Assembly: GCA_963924555.1 (NCBI GenBank)
Contig: OZ004586.1
Coordinates: 3,120,501-3,184,500, forward strand
From: Crambe crambe
Taxonomy: Eukaryota; Porifera; Demospongiae; Poecilosclerida; Crambeidae
Direction of reading: 5' to 3'
Length of the DNA stretch: 64,000 nt
In this document: in pieces, positions 48,097 to 61,800 of the stretch
Position numbering within the stretch: position 1 is the stretch's first letter
Layout: each line of letters starts with the position of its first letter
Position numbers and translations under genes: made by a program
The notes under the pieces: model-generated
Seen by the model: only the letters and a program-made list of their open reading frames with translations
The model's database searches: none
Told to the model about the DNA's origin: nothing

Positions 48097-49603
48097 ATAG
48101 CTACAGCTCTAATATCCTCCTGCAAAAAGAATAAAGAAGAAAGAAACAAGTAAAGAAAAATATTTATTCTAATAAATGAAGGTGATGTAGGGATGACTAG
48201 TTAACTGGTCTTGGAACAAGAGCTGAATGGATGAGATTATGCAAGGATGAAGTCAAATCCGGGTGCAATCACTAGTGTGACGTACCCACATTTGTGAGAT
48301 GGAACAAAGAACATAATATACATAGCTATAATTATACAAAAAAACCACAGATAGTATGTATAAATTATAAAACAATTTAAGCCAGTATAATCACATGCAG
48401 CCTCAGGCTATCCTTGTTCAGTACTAGATGGGGTTGTCCCAGCTGAGATAGGATGTAAAAGACACATAGCTGTCCGAGAAGAAGTACATAGCTGTCTACC
48501 GCAGTGCTGATTCAGCATATTGCATCATGTGTCACAGAAGATTACTGAAAGTAGATTACAAATCCGATTTTTGGCGCATGTGCAAAGAGTGCTCTATTGA
48601 CCGCCTCCACAAACCTGGGGACGAGCAAGTAGTTCTCTATAAAAAAATTAATATGTATCTATCCCACCTTTTGATTTCATACCAAGGGCGTATATGCGTA
48701 GGCAGGGGAGCTATGAATTAATTACAAAAAAAAAAGAAAGAAAACAAGTAAAGGAAAAAACATTTGAAAAAAATGAAAGTTGATGTAGGGATGACAAAAA
48801 TAGTGTACAAAAAAATAAAGAAACAAGGAAAGAAATTGCGAAAAGAAAATGTTTGATTTATTATCATCCCTACATCAAGCCTATCAATGGTATAGCAATG
48901 GACTAGCTATCTATACCATAATAGAAACCTTCTAATAGAGAGGCTGTCCTCTTTCAAAGATGAAAATCTATTAGCAGTCACTCTTAGCACATTTTAGCAG
49001 GTGGTTTCAGCTATAGTAGCATCACATAATACTATAGTTGTACCATTTTTTATTGTTTCATATGGTAATCATCGAACATCTTATGATAGCTACTTAGCTG
49101 AATAGTCAAAGTATAGCTAATATCTAGCTACAATAATTCCTTGGCTTGATGTAGGGATGATAATAAATCAAACATTTTCTTTTCGCAATTTCTTTCCTTG
49201 TTTCTTTATTTTTTTGTACACTATTTTTGTCATCCCTACGTCAACTTTCATTTTTTTCAAATATTTTTTCCTTTACTTGTAGGATCAGGGTTCATAGTAC
49301 ACATCTGTAATTCCCAATTGCATGGGTTCATAGCCATAACAATCAGTAGCTAACTATTAGCTAATGTTAACAGTGCATGTCAAGGTTTCATCATGTATGT
49401 TACTAACCAAAGAATAATTTTATTGAAATCATAATTATTATATTATACTAACAATCAATTATGTATGTACTAGCTACATAGCTATAGCTAGTATTGACTA
49501 GTAATTATTATGTAGGCTAATGCATAACACTATAGTATGTATTAGCTACATACAATAAATATACACCTAAAACTAGTGGCTAGCTATAATTATTGTGTGA
49601 GGT
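48097..49603. repeat. Hairpin MITE-like element and repeats upstream of the tail exon of J
   Basis: A long inverted repeat spans about 48733-49280. Its ends are AAACAAGTAAAGGAAAAAA and the complement TTTCCTTTACTTGT. The arms of about 160 bp include GTTGATGTAGGGATGACAAA, and the loop is about 240 bp. A half copy of the end motif lies at 48150-48200. A stretch at 48400-48720 has a 64-codon plus-strand frame (MCHRRLLKVDYKSDFW) of unknown meaning. From 49283 the sequence matches the 3' flank of gene G. Confidence 0.6.
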
Positions 49604-52307
49604 TTATGAAATTACAGCATATTCTGGCTCTGATGGAGTAAATTGTGGTTGTTGTTTCAATGGAAAATGTCCATATGCCTCACAAGTATCCATTTCTATA
49701 TCCTCAACAGTTTGTCTACAAATATGATCATAGCAAATAATAATGTACCTTAATTAGAGACACCATGACTTCATTCTAAACTTCATTACTTGGTACCCCT
49801 AATAGCAAGTCATACACATCACCAGAATAATGTAAAGTGGAGCTATCCAAACAGTGGGGTACTTCAAAACGGTTCAAACAGTTTCAAAACTTCTCGAGTT
49901 TATGAGCTCTATTTTGAAAGATATAGCCATAGCCCTCCAACATTGAGCTCAGAAGTCAGAAATACTTGAACAGTTCAGAATTACCTAGCTACCATTCGGA
50001 ATAGCCCCACTTTACCTTACATGCCAAGAAAACAATCCCACTACAAAGGACCTCCCAATAATGGACACACTTGAGGCAAATGCAGCCATTTACAATGGTT
50101 ATAGTGCTCACTCTGTATCTTTATCCTTATGATTACTGTGATGCTTTCTGCATCTGAAGACCAAAAGTTATCATGATCACAAGGACATTGAACATTAGAA
50201 TTTTATTACTTCTTAATAAGAAGACCCAGCAATATTGCCAGTATGGCAATGCTAACAGTCAGGAGTATTACTCCTACAATGACTCCAACTGGTGCACTAT
50301 CAGCAGGTGGTGATGTTGATATTGATATTGCCGACGTAGAGACTACACAAGTTAAGAACATTACATTATTACAATGAAGCAGTTCAGTAAGTAACATAAG
50401 TACATTCAGTTGATATAGCCCCAACAGTCATTGATCTCTGTCCAGTAAATGTCTGCCCATCAACTTCAGCAATAACCACCACATAAAACAAGTACTCCAC
50501 ATTACATATCAGATTATCAATAATAATAGAGTTGCTAAAAGCATTGACAAAGGCATCCATATTTCCAGGTTGATTATAGTAGACTCTGTAGCTTATTATG
50601 GGATCTGAAGTGTCAATACTTTCCCATGAAACATTAACTGAAGTATTAGACAACATCTCCACCATGATATTCATTACTACAGCTGCAAGTGGCAGCAATG
50701 ATTATAATATGAGGCATGCAGGGGCAATAACTCACGTAACTCAAGTGAAGTCTGATCAGGCAAATTAGCAGGTACTCCTCGACCTATTCTTGTGTAAGCA
50801 GTGACTGTAATAGCAAAGACTCTTGTTTGTGGAGTCAATGATGGGATAGTGAATGTAGTGCTCAAGTCTGAGGTGTTCACTTTGATAGTATTATTTCTAT
50901 TGACTGTGTAAGTGACTTCATAACTGATGATGACTCCATTAGGTTCTTGAGGAGGACTCCAAGTGAGTACAACAGAAGTGAACCTAGTAGTACCAGCAAG
51001 GTTAGACACAGGATCAGGAGCTATACATAAAGAATATAATATAATTGCTATAACAAAATTAATAGCTACAAATAACTAGAATATTACTTTCTTCTCCTGT
51101 CAGAATACTGGTTACATTAGAAAAGGGTCCAGTGCCATTGTCATTGACTCCAGCAACTCTGAAGGTGTAGTTTGTGTAAGGAGTGAGTCCTTTAGCTGTG
51201 AAGGTCCTATTCACCACCATACCAGGGATCAGAGCTCCTCCCACTTCTTGGAATTCCACTGTGTAGTTAGTGATTGGACCATTGCGTTCAATACATTTGA
51301 TTTCTGTCCAGGAAATACTGACACTTCTGGAGGTAGTAGAGGAAGTATCAATGTGTGAGGAAGCAGTAGGTGCTGCAGCAGAACAAACCATTAGCATGAT
51401 TATTGTAATTTCATTGTATGGTCATACCAGCTGCCTTTGTAGTGAACTCTACAGTTGGTGTCAGAGTAGCATTAAATCCACTTAGTAATGTAACAGTAAT
51501 GGGTACACTGTAAATACTGAATTCCTGTAGGTTAGTGAACTCCACTGTGGAAATACCAGTGGTCATCTTGGATCTGTGATCTTCAATTACTTGACACAAC
51601 TGCCTTGCACCAGTTACTTGTCTCAGTTCTACTCTATATTCATCCATTGGGAGACTGAATGGAGGCTGGGTCAAGGATATGGTGACAGATGTGGCAGTTA
51701 GTGATGAGAAAGTGATATTTATTGGCCTGCTTAAATCTGATAGAACACTCATTAGTTACTGATCGTACATAATAAGTTACATTTCCTCACCTCTTACAGT
51801 TCCACTCACAGGTCCTACTACTATTGGAGTCCCATAAAGTGCAACCAGCCAATAAGTAACTGTACCAGGTACCTGTCCTACATCTTGACTAGATGCTCCA
51901 AATAGTGGTCTTAAGCCAGCATCAAAGTTTGTAGGTCTTGTGTCACCTGAAGTTATTAGGTATCCCCTTCTAGGAGGATTGGGTGGTAGTGTCCAGGAGA
52001 TTCTCACTCTATTTGTCCCAACTTGTCTGACCATGAGGTTAGTAGGAGCTTGTTCTGCATGCATAACAAGCAAATTATTACGTACTCTCTGCTAGCTACC
52101 ACTTATTTTGAATGAGCAATATTAGTGAATGTAGTTATGAGACCAATAATGGCAAGGCATCTCTTGATTATCCAATAAAATAAGTAATAGCTTCATTCTA
52201 TGTAAGCAATCATTCATACATATGTAGCTAGTGCACTCACCTTGACTCTGTACAGATGAGAGAGTGGACACAAGTCCTAGTGTTAGAAGTAGTACACAAT
52301 TCAACAT
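49604..52307 (-). CDS. Receptor J: five FN3 domains, membrane segment, YAVI-type tail
   Basis: Exons (minus) 52241-52307, 51791-52054, 51428-51736, 51088-51372, 50736-51020, 50404-50682, 50210-50342, 50112-50153 and 49604-49715 give 591 codons plus stop with no lesion. It is the closest relative of G in FN3-5 (VVMNIMVEML, WESIDTSDP), membrane exon (GVIVGVILL, LLGLLIKK), the small KCRKHH exon and the last exon (EAYGHF, PEYAVIS). FN3-1 instead resembles gene I (DAGLRPLFGASSQDVGQ). The signal exon is MLNCVLLLTLGLVSTL with a normal GT donor. It is a second intact member of the G class, and its mosaic relationship to I suggests exon-level exchange. Confidence 0.85.
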
Positions 52308-52989
52308 TGTGATCAATGGCCTATATTGCTAGCTACATACTATTTGCTAGAGCATACAAGAAGGAATGTCATAACCTTGTTCCCAGGCCATCATGGGAAA
52401 AAACACAAGGTCAGGAAGACACTGTGATTATAATAGCTATACAAACATATGATTTATTATTTTAAATTCAGCTAAACAAACAACCATAAAAAGTGACTTA
52501 TGAGTATCTTAAACAAAGCCATAAATTATACATATAGTATGTATAGGCTCACAGTGGCCATGCAATCCCAACAAGGTATAGTGCAGGCATCCAGGGTTGG
52601 CTTCTCTGCATGCTGAATTAGCTACTTCATCACATTGAGCCTTTCCCAAATACTGATTACTTTTTTGAGTTTGCATGGAAATTGCTGGTAGCTACTGCAT
52701 GCTATGTATTAAAGAAGGTTGGTGTTTGCAGTATCCATTATATGACCATTTACATACTTCATTATTATGTCCTGAGTAGCTATGTACTATAATGTAGCTT
52801 GAGGTTTATAATTAATATAGTGGAAGCTGATCTATTCATCAGTGAAAATGACTACATAGGTAGCTACCTATAATACATACTGCAAAATGGCTAATATTTT
52901 GGTCAGTAAAAAAGTCAAAAATCAAGTCAAAAAGTCAGCAAACTTTGAATTATTACGTATGCAAAGCAAACTATAGCTAACTGTACTTT
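52308..52989. other. Spacer upstream of receptor J
   Basis: No gene. Matches 34290-34500 directly and 34750-35055 in inverted orientation, so the flank of J and the 3' flank of I share ancestry with one inversion. An imperfect array of TAGCTA motifs is scattered through it. Confidence 0.5.
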
Positions 52990-53940
52990 AAACGCTTTGA
53001 AAGTTGGCATATGTATCAAATGAGTCCAAGAATATAAGTGTGGCATCAAATAAGGTCTTATAATTTCCCTGCACATAATGAACGATTGCATCTCCATAAA
53101 GAATTAATTACGTAATAATTCATTGATGCCTCACCAGAGTAGGCACAGCCCCTGGTTTCTGAACGCGGAGAGCTTTGACCACCTGGAAGACATCCACCAC
53201 TCCCTCTGTCTTGCATCGGTCAATGATGGTGGCTATGGCACAGAACATTCCACTCCTGGTCACTGTGTCACTATAATTATCATACAACATTAGTTCACTG
53301 TAGCTATAGTCATAACACATTAGCTAGCTTGTGTATTGGAGTTTGTTTGATGTTTGTTTGCTGTGGTTCTGAAAGATTACATAAATGACTACTTCATAGC
53401 TAACCATGTGATATCCCTTACCAATTTCTATTGTGTGGTAAAGGTCATCATTTGAAAAGTGCATGGTTTATCAGTGTCATACCTGCAGTGTATGAATACA
53501 GGTTTGTTTCCTGTCTTCCTCTGGATTTTAGAGAGCTCCTCCACGACATCCACCACACTCTTGAGGTTGGAACACACTCCATCTGCATGGTCTCCAGCAC
53601 GTGATGTGGAACTGAGTCACTTGCAATTGGTGGGTCTTTTTGGTCTAAATGTAAACACATGACATATAACAGTCCATGTCTCCAACTGGCTGCCTAAAAT
53701 GCTGTTTTTGTTGTTTTAGAGTTTCACCAAATTGCATCAAAATTACATTGTAATGAAATTAAATACTGATTTCTTAAGAATAGTTGGAGATTCTGGATAT
53801 ATGCTAGACAACTACCTTATTTTGTAAGATATCAAGTGTTCTGACAGTAAACCCACTCAACTTCTGATTAATCAGATAAACTTTGAACTCCCCAAATTGA
53901 GCCACTCCCTCCACTGGCAACTACTCTCCTGTAAATAATT
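52990..53940 (-). pseudogene. Relic L: last four exons of a PTP domain 2
   Basis: Pieces match the end of genes I and K. The final exon lies at about 52990-53071 (NYKTLFDATLIFLDSFDTYA, open). The P-loop exon at about 53136-53273 (SDTVTRSGMFCAIATI) is open. The preceding exon at about 53487-53647 has 4- and 6-base insertions and a broken frame. The next, at about 53813-53938, has deletions (ESS..WPVEG region shortened). No earlier exon is present; the sequence switches at about 53945 to DNA like that upstream of gene K. It is a truncated dead copy. Confidence 0.7.
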
Positions 53941-53944
53941 ATTG

Positions 53945-54454
53945 TTCATCAACCATACAGGGAGAATATAGAATAGAATTTATTAAAATTGTATGTATTG
54001 TGAACTACTTTCATTGGTCTTCGCTTTGAGTTATGTACGTATACGTACATAGCTAGTTAACTAGAATAATTTCTGGATTTTCTGTTATGATGATCATCAT
54101 ATTAATTATTGGGAAAATCAGATTATTTAATCGTTCACTAACTGAATAATAATATATACGTACTAGGGAAATGCAATGGGAATATGGGAATCAATGCAAA
54201 GCATCGATGGGAAAAAACTTTTCTTGACCATTGCTCAAAAAAGTATAAACCAGAGTATAGGGACGAAGGAAAGAAATGAGGTCACTCTTTATTCTGTATA
54301 ATATATCCAGCTAACAATCCAATAGCTACACATTACTCCACTATAATCTGATACATAGCTTATGGCTTGTGTAGCTACGTATAATGAATATTATTATGTA
54401 GGGATTGTTAGCACATTCATCTCTACTGTTGTTTGCTTACTTTTTTGGTATTAG
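53945..54454. repeat. Spacer with hairpin element
   Basis: Matches the upstream DNA of genes G and K (29680-30060, 62540-62910). Includes the inverted element at about 54205-54440 with GGACGAAGGAAAG-like and TTCATCTCTACTG arms and an extra inserted TTATTATGTAGGGATTGTTAG stretch. No gene. Confidence 0.55.
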
Positions 54455-55342
54455 ACAACATCTCCACCATGACATTCATCACTACAGCTGCAAGTGGCAG
54501 CAATTATTATTATAAAAGGCATACTAGTTACGGGGGAAATGAAACTCATGTAACTCAAGTGTATAGTCTGATAAGGCAAATTAGCAGGATCTCTTCGACC
54601 TATTCTTGTGTAAGCAGTGACTGTAATAGCAGAGACTCTTGTTTGTGGAGTCAATGATGGGATAGTGAATGTAGTGCTCAAGTCTGAGGTATTGACTCTG
54701 AAACTATTGTAGCCGTTATGTAAGTGACTTCATAACTGATGATGACTCCGTTAGGTTCTTGAGGTCGACTCCAAGTGAGTACAATAGAAGTGAACTTAGG
54801 AGTAAGGTTAGCACAGGACCAGGGGCTATACATCAAGTCATTAGATATCCCCTACTAGGAGGACTGAGTGGTGACGTCCAGGAGACTCTCACTCTATTCA
54901 TCCCAATCTGTCTAACCATGAGGTTAGCAGGAGCCTATTCTAGATATGTGCATGATAAAAATTTAGCACTATTAGTTAGCTACTAGGGTTGCTATAGGTA
55001 CACCCATTTCTGTATTTCCCCTGCCCCACATGTGCCATAGACTAAGAGTGGTGAAATAGACCCACGTGGTAATGTGTGCATGTCTCTTTGTGGATAGAAA
55101 TTGTCACAATGCATGCTAATATCATGGTAATATAGTGCACTCACCTTAACTCTTTACAGATGAGGGAGTTAACACAAGTCCTAGAGAAGCAGCATACTAT
55201 TCATCAATAGCCTTACTTAGAGGGAAGGGATTATGGTAATATCATAGCTCATTATAACTGGCTAGTGTACTCACCTTGACTCTGTACAGATGAGAGAGTG
55301 GACACAAGTCCTAGTGTTAGAAGCAGCATACTATTCAACATG
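54455..55342 (-). pseudogene. Relic M: scattered FN3 and signal exons
   Basis: On the minus strand, the start of an FN3-5 exon (VVMNVMVEMLSN-like, about 54455-54495) is followed upstream by an FN3-4 remnant (about 54550-54835, TFTIPSLTPQTRVSA region kept, VNGNNT region shortened). An FN3-1 end (about 54840-54925) and two signal exons follow: a decayed one at about 55145-55205 and an intact-looking one at about 55274-55342 (MLNSMLLLTLGLVSTLSS). FN3-2 and FN3-3 are missing. The duplicated signal exon suggests a local duplication during decay. Confidence 0.6.
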
Positions 55343-55866
55343 ATGGTCAATAGCCTTCATTAGTGTGTGTTACTTAGAGGGGAAGGGGGCACTTTGTGAA
55401 GAAATTTGTTTTGTTTACCACACTTAGTACGTAATGCACATTCCAGCAACAAATATCCATTTAAAAGTGACTGATCAGTATCATGAACAAAGATATATGT
55501 ATGGACATGTGGCCAATGCCCAACATGTAGTGTAAAGTAGTACAGTCATCTGGGGTTAGTTAGCCTTTGAATTTCATGCAGGCTTCTCTGTATGCTGCAC
55601 TGTTTGAATTTGTAGCAACGGTGTACGTACACTTCATTATGTCATATTCACCTTTTCCCAAATACTGATCACTTCTTGTGTGCTTGCAGCGTCCATTATA
55701 ACTATTTACCTTGTGAATTATGTCCTTGAGTATGTACTATAATGTAGAGGTTTATGTAGCTATAGAATAACCAAACACAATGTATAATACATTATAATAA
55801 ATACACAATAATAATGTCAGTAAAGTTTTAATTATCATGTGAAGCAAACTAGCTTATTTGATAACT
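55343..55866. other. Spacer left of receptor phosphatase K
   Basis: No gene. Resembles the 3' flanks of genes I and relic L in places (GCAGGCTTCTCTGTATGCTG, CTTTTCCCAAATACTGATCACTT near 55660). Confidence 0.5.
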
Positions 55867-58800
55867 TTAAATGTTTTGAAAATTGGCATAAGTATCGAAT
55901 GAATCCAAGAATATAAGTGTGGCATCAAATAAGGTCTTGTAATTTGCCTACATATAATGAACGATTGCATCTCCATAAACAGCTAGCAATTAAGACATTT
56001 TATACAATACAACTCACCAGAGTGGGCACAGCCCCTGGTTTTTGGACACGAAGTGCCTTGACCACTTGGAAGACATCCACCACTCCCTCTGTCTTGCATC
56101 GGTCAATGATGGTGGCTATAGCACAGAATATTCCACTCCTGGTCACTGTGTCACTATATCATAGAGTATAGAAGACTTTAGTTTATTAGGTCAGTAGCCA
56201 TAGCTGTTGTATTGATTATTGGAGTATCATTGTTTTTGTTTGTTTAATAATAGTTTTGAGCATGACACACATGCAGTTTTATGCATGGTGTCATGCACTA
56301 GACTGTACGTATCATGTGATTGGCTACCTGCAATGTATAAATACAGGTTTGTTTCCTGTCTTCCTTTGGATTTTGGAGAGCTTCTCTACTTCTCTACAAC
56401 ATCCACCACAATCTTGAGGTTGGAGCACACTCCATCTGGTCTCCAGCATGTGATGTGGAACTGAGTCACTTGGTGTGTTATTTTGGTCTAAATATAAGAA
56501 TAGTGTCTCCAAATCTCAGTATTTTACTTCTTTGCTGCCTGAAATTCTGAAAAAATATGGCCAATTAAGTCCCCCCCCCCAATTTCTGCTAATTATTTGG
56601 ATCCAAAACTGATCAAAGGAGCTGAGATAATCATTATCATGTTTGACAACTACGTACCTTATTTTGTAAGATGTCAAGTGTTCTGACAGTGAATCCACTC
56701 AACTCCTCCTGATTAATCAAATCCACTTTGAACTCCCCAAATTGAGTCACTTGTCCCTCCACTGGCCAGTACTGGTGACTACTCTCCTGTAAATTATTTA
56801 TCAAGGGGAATACCAGTATTATTAAAAATGCACATAATGATTTTTACTTGCCAATAGATAAAGTGTACAATAATGTACTTGTGTTGAGTTATATCACTTT
56901 GACTCATATGTAGCTAGCTATATAACTATACACTGTTAGCCTAATAGGTACAGATCATGCATGGAGGAACTATACTGGGGACTATAGGCATAGCTATGAG
57001 CTTACAATGCACTGCATGAGCTTGCTGATGAATGCATGTATGCATACCCATAGCAACAGTAGTCTTGCTACTGCATGCATAGAATATACTCCCAACAAAA
57101 AAAATATTTTATAAAATTGCTGTACAGTCACTAAGAAAGACAAAACAACTTTACTAAATGGAGTAATGAATTATTGGCATGGATACGGCATCTATCAGTT
57201 ATGTATACAAACCATTCCATTTTCAATAAGGTCAGACAACATGATGACTGCTCCACACTTCCTATCACAGATGACTTTCCACATGTTTCTGACGGTGGAG
57301 GACATCGGGCCCTCTGCTATAATATAAGCCTTCTTTTGTTTATAGGCCTATATGAATTATAATAAGCTGAAATTTAAAATGCTAGGATGAAAATTAATGT
57401 ATATTATTATAGAAAACTCCCTCAATGTCTGAGATGTGATTAAGAATGTTTAATAGGACGTGTAACTTGAAAATATTTCTATCACTCTATCACTCTATCT
57501 AATGAGCTTACATTAGCAGCAACAGCATGTATGTAGTCGAGATACTCTCCACTCAAAATCACACGGTGCTTATCAGCTATGTACATGTGAAGAATTATTA
57601 CAACATTGCAGAGACAGCTTATAGAATTTACAAGGTAGGAAATCTTTGAGACGATTCTTATCTGAGTGTTGGAGTGCAGCAGTGCATATGGCATCATTCT
57701 GTTTAGGTGATACAAGATCCAACATCTGTAAAATGAGACAGCATTGTTTTAGTCTTATAATTATGGTCAAGAACTCTCTTTAGACCTTGAATTGTGTCTC
57801 AAGTTTTGTTGAGTTGTTTTCCATGTTCTTCCTGTTCATCTTCATCAGTGTGGATCTGAGGTTAGTGGCATTTATTTCAGTGTCCCCACACATCACTGAC
57901 TCCAAGATAGCATCATGGATGAAAATATACTGCTCCTGTATGAGCAAGAATCAGTAGGATATTAATTTTGCCATAACTCCATGACAGCATCCTATGTATA
58001 TATAGGCCTTACTGGAGTCTGGACCATCTTCATGCGCTGATGCCTCAGTTTATTGATGGTCCCTGCAATGTCCACTTTATTTTCCTTCTTGACTTGTTCA
58101 AGAACAATATCAATACATATGAATGTACCAGTTCTCCCCACTCCAGCACTGCATGTAATATAGTCAATGCAGATGAATGTACTGTACTAGTACTCCAGCA
58201 CTGCATGTATAAAAATCATGTAATGTACCATTTCCTTCCTGTATTTAAATATGGAATGATAAATGTACCAGTTTACCCAACTCAATGATGAAGCTAAGTT
58301 TTTTCTTTCATAGTAGCTATCTCAGTAGCAAATTACTCATGCTTTTTATAAATTATCAATAACATAACGTTATGTTACAATGTACAATGCCATTTACTAA
58401 ATGAACAACCCTAAGTAGCTAACCTTTAGGTATATACATATACAATGTAGTATCTAGAATTATAAACAGGGATGTTGACATGAGCACGTGTATTTCGCTA
58501 TCGTCCAAAATTTTCTTAAAGAACTCAAAAACAGTTCTTCAGTTTTTTTTAATAAAAATTCTCCCCTCTGGAATTGAAAATGTATTCCTGACTAAGCTAC
58601 TACAGATGCTGTTTGTTTTTGTTTTTTCACTGTTATGCTTTATAGATCATGTAATCTCAAGGACTCAAAAATAAATCCCTGAAAAGCATCATACGATTTG
58701 TGCATGCATGTTTACCTGCAGTATACTAGCATGGGACCTTTTCCGCTCTTATGCTGTGAGAGGATCCTGTGATGAAAAGACAACATTGAAGTGACATATT

Positions 58801-61800
58801 CAGGCACTTCATGGTCAGGCCAGGATGTGAAGTGAAACTGCTTCAGTTTCCAAGGACAGCTTGCAGAATTGCCTTCTAACTGTTTTATGCATGAGATAGA
58901 GAGAGAGATTTACTCAAGACTATGTACTACATGGTTACAGTAATAAATGAATCAATGTGTGTAGCTTTTCTCACAGTAACTTGCAGTGTCCTGATGGCAT
59001 AGTCAGCAAACATCTGGTATTCTACCAGGGTGACCTTGAAGGGACCATAATTCTTGCTTCCACTGTCTGGCCAATACTGCTCGCATTTGACCTTGTTACC
59101 TTCCTTGATGTTCGTTACCATGACAATAGTTGAGGGTCTCTCCTGCCAAATCAGTCGCCAAAAGTCAACAAGCATACAACTCTTAGGACCTTGACAATAT
59201 GAACTTATGTAATAAGATTGAATGATGGATAGAGTACATACCTTGTGTTGCAATGAACTTTGATGACTGTAAGTATCCCTAATGAATTACGTACATGTAT
59301 TGATGAATTCGTATAATTATAATGATTTGCTTACTTCAACATAACATGCATTGATGAATTCTCCCTGGCAATCATCAAATCCTGGAATAGCATTGAGCAC
59401 TATGCGATTATGATCATCTACAGGAAACAAGTAGTAAAATACAATATACACTGTACAGAAAGATTATAACTCACACACAGTGATGTTTGCAAATCGATTC
59501 AACTTTTTGTTTTCCTTGAGCAGTCCAATTGTTTTAGGATGCTCATCACCACTGTCAAGACTCTATACACACATTGATGTTCAGTAACTAAAACTCACAG
59601 TAGCTCTGTTACGTATGTAATTACCTCATACTGATTCCTGAATCCTGCGTCAGAGTGGGAATGATTCCCTGCCACATACTCTCCAAAGCTATTTACTGGA
59701 ATAGGCACAAATTCAACTATCTCCTTTTGAACAGGATTGATTTCTTCATTATCTGGCCTCACAATAAGTTTTACTTCTCTTTCAGCTGTGCCACTTGGGT
59801 TCCTGGCCTGTAACTTGTACACTCCACTGTGTTTGAGCTCAGCAGACGCTATGGAGAGAACACCACTTGGTTGAATCTCCACTGCATAGTCAGACTTCAG
59901 CTCGATCCCTTCATGGTACCAGGTGAGGGTAGGCTCAGGATTTCCACTCACTGCAGTCTTGAATGTTATACTTTCACCTTCAGTTAGATGTTTATTAGAA
60001 GAGAAGTCCATGATCACAGGTCCTGCAATTTCACAAACATGTTTAAGTCTGGAATGAAGAGGTATGCACTTTGATGTAAGGTAGTGGCTTGATGTAGGAA
60101 TAGCATTGTCTTTCAACAAACCTGTACTTGAATCAGGTGATGATTTTTTATTTCCATCTTCTCGATTCATTTTTCTATAATTATTAAGTACAGCCATAAT
60201 ATGTAATTATATTACACATGTACAACTATAATAACACTCGCACTTTTTCTTCAGCCAGAATCCAAGCAAACCACCAAACACAACCAAAAGAAGAGCAATA
60301 ATAATAATAGTAATAATTCCTCCAATTATTGTTCCAATTTGTGGCAGTGAAGTAGCTGTAGGATTGGCAGAATATAATTATTATGTATGAGACAGAGTAA
60401 CGAATAGATTTTCATGGATTTTGTGGTTTGAAATCAATGCAGGTTACCCCACAAACTGTATTTGGCTTACTTGCCATCGTAGTATTGGCCTTGGATATTT
60501 GAGTAGGTGTTGTAGTTATTGCAATTGACATAGTTGTAGGAGGCAGAACTGATCTTACTGCATCTGACCTTTCCCCCATAATAACTTCTCCATTAATTTC
60601 AGCTGTAGCAGCTACCTGCAACTGGTAGTCTATGATGTTTGAATCTTCAATCACAACTGAGTACATAAAGTTGTGAACAATGATGGATTCATTGACCTCT
60701 GCCTCATAATCATCCATCACATTAATAAAGTAGTAAACTGTGTAGTTTATAATCATAGAGTCATTAATAATCTCCCAGGAAACTCTGACTGAGGAATCAG
60801 ACACAAACTCCACTTGTACATTCATCACCTTGGCTAATAAAAGAAATAGTATCTATGAGATAGTGATGATTCTGCATGGTACATTGACTCACCTGGTGCT
60901 TCAAAGGTAGTCTGATCAGGTAAATTAGCAGGTTCTCCTAGACCCATTCTTGTGTAAGCAGTGACTATAATAGCAGAGACTCTTGTTTGTGGAGTCAATG
61001 ATGGGATAGTGAATGTAGTACTCAAGTCTGAGGTGTTGACTCTGACAGTATTGTTGCCGATGACTGTGTAAGTGACTTCATAACTGATGATGACTCCATT
61101 AGGTTCTTGAGGTGGACTCCAAGTGAGTACAATGGAAGTGAATTTAGGAGTACCAGTGAGATTAGAAACAGGACCAGGAGCTATACAGGAATCATCAAAA
61201 TCATTATAGTTATGGCTAGTCTATTAAGTTACATACTTTCTTCTTCTGTCAGAATACTGGTTGTATTAGAAAAGGGTCCAATACCATTGTCATTGACTCC
61301 AGCAACTCTGAAGGTGTAGTTTGTGGAAGGAGTGAGTCCACTAGCTGTGAAGGTCCTATTCACCACCAAACCAGGGATCAGAGCCCCTCCAACTTCTTGA
61401 AATTCCACTGTGTAGTTAGTGATTGGACCATTGCGTTCAATGCATCTGATTTTTGTCCAGGACACACTGACACTTCTGGAGGAGGTAGAAGTAGTGTTTA
61501 TGCTGCGTGGAGAAGCAGAAGGTGCTGCAGCAGAACAAACTATTAGCATAAGCTATGTAATTTCAGTGTATGGTCATACCAGCTCTCTTTGTAGTGAACT
61601 CTACAGTTGGTGTCAGAGTAGCAGTGAATCCACTTGGTAATGTAACAGTAATGGTTACACTGTAAATACTGAATTCATGTAAGTTAGTAAAGTTCACTGT
61701 AGGAGTACCATTGGTTATTTTGAATTTATCATCCTTAACATCTTTACACAACTGCCTTGCATCAGTTACTCGTCTCAGGTCTACTCTATACTCATCCATT

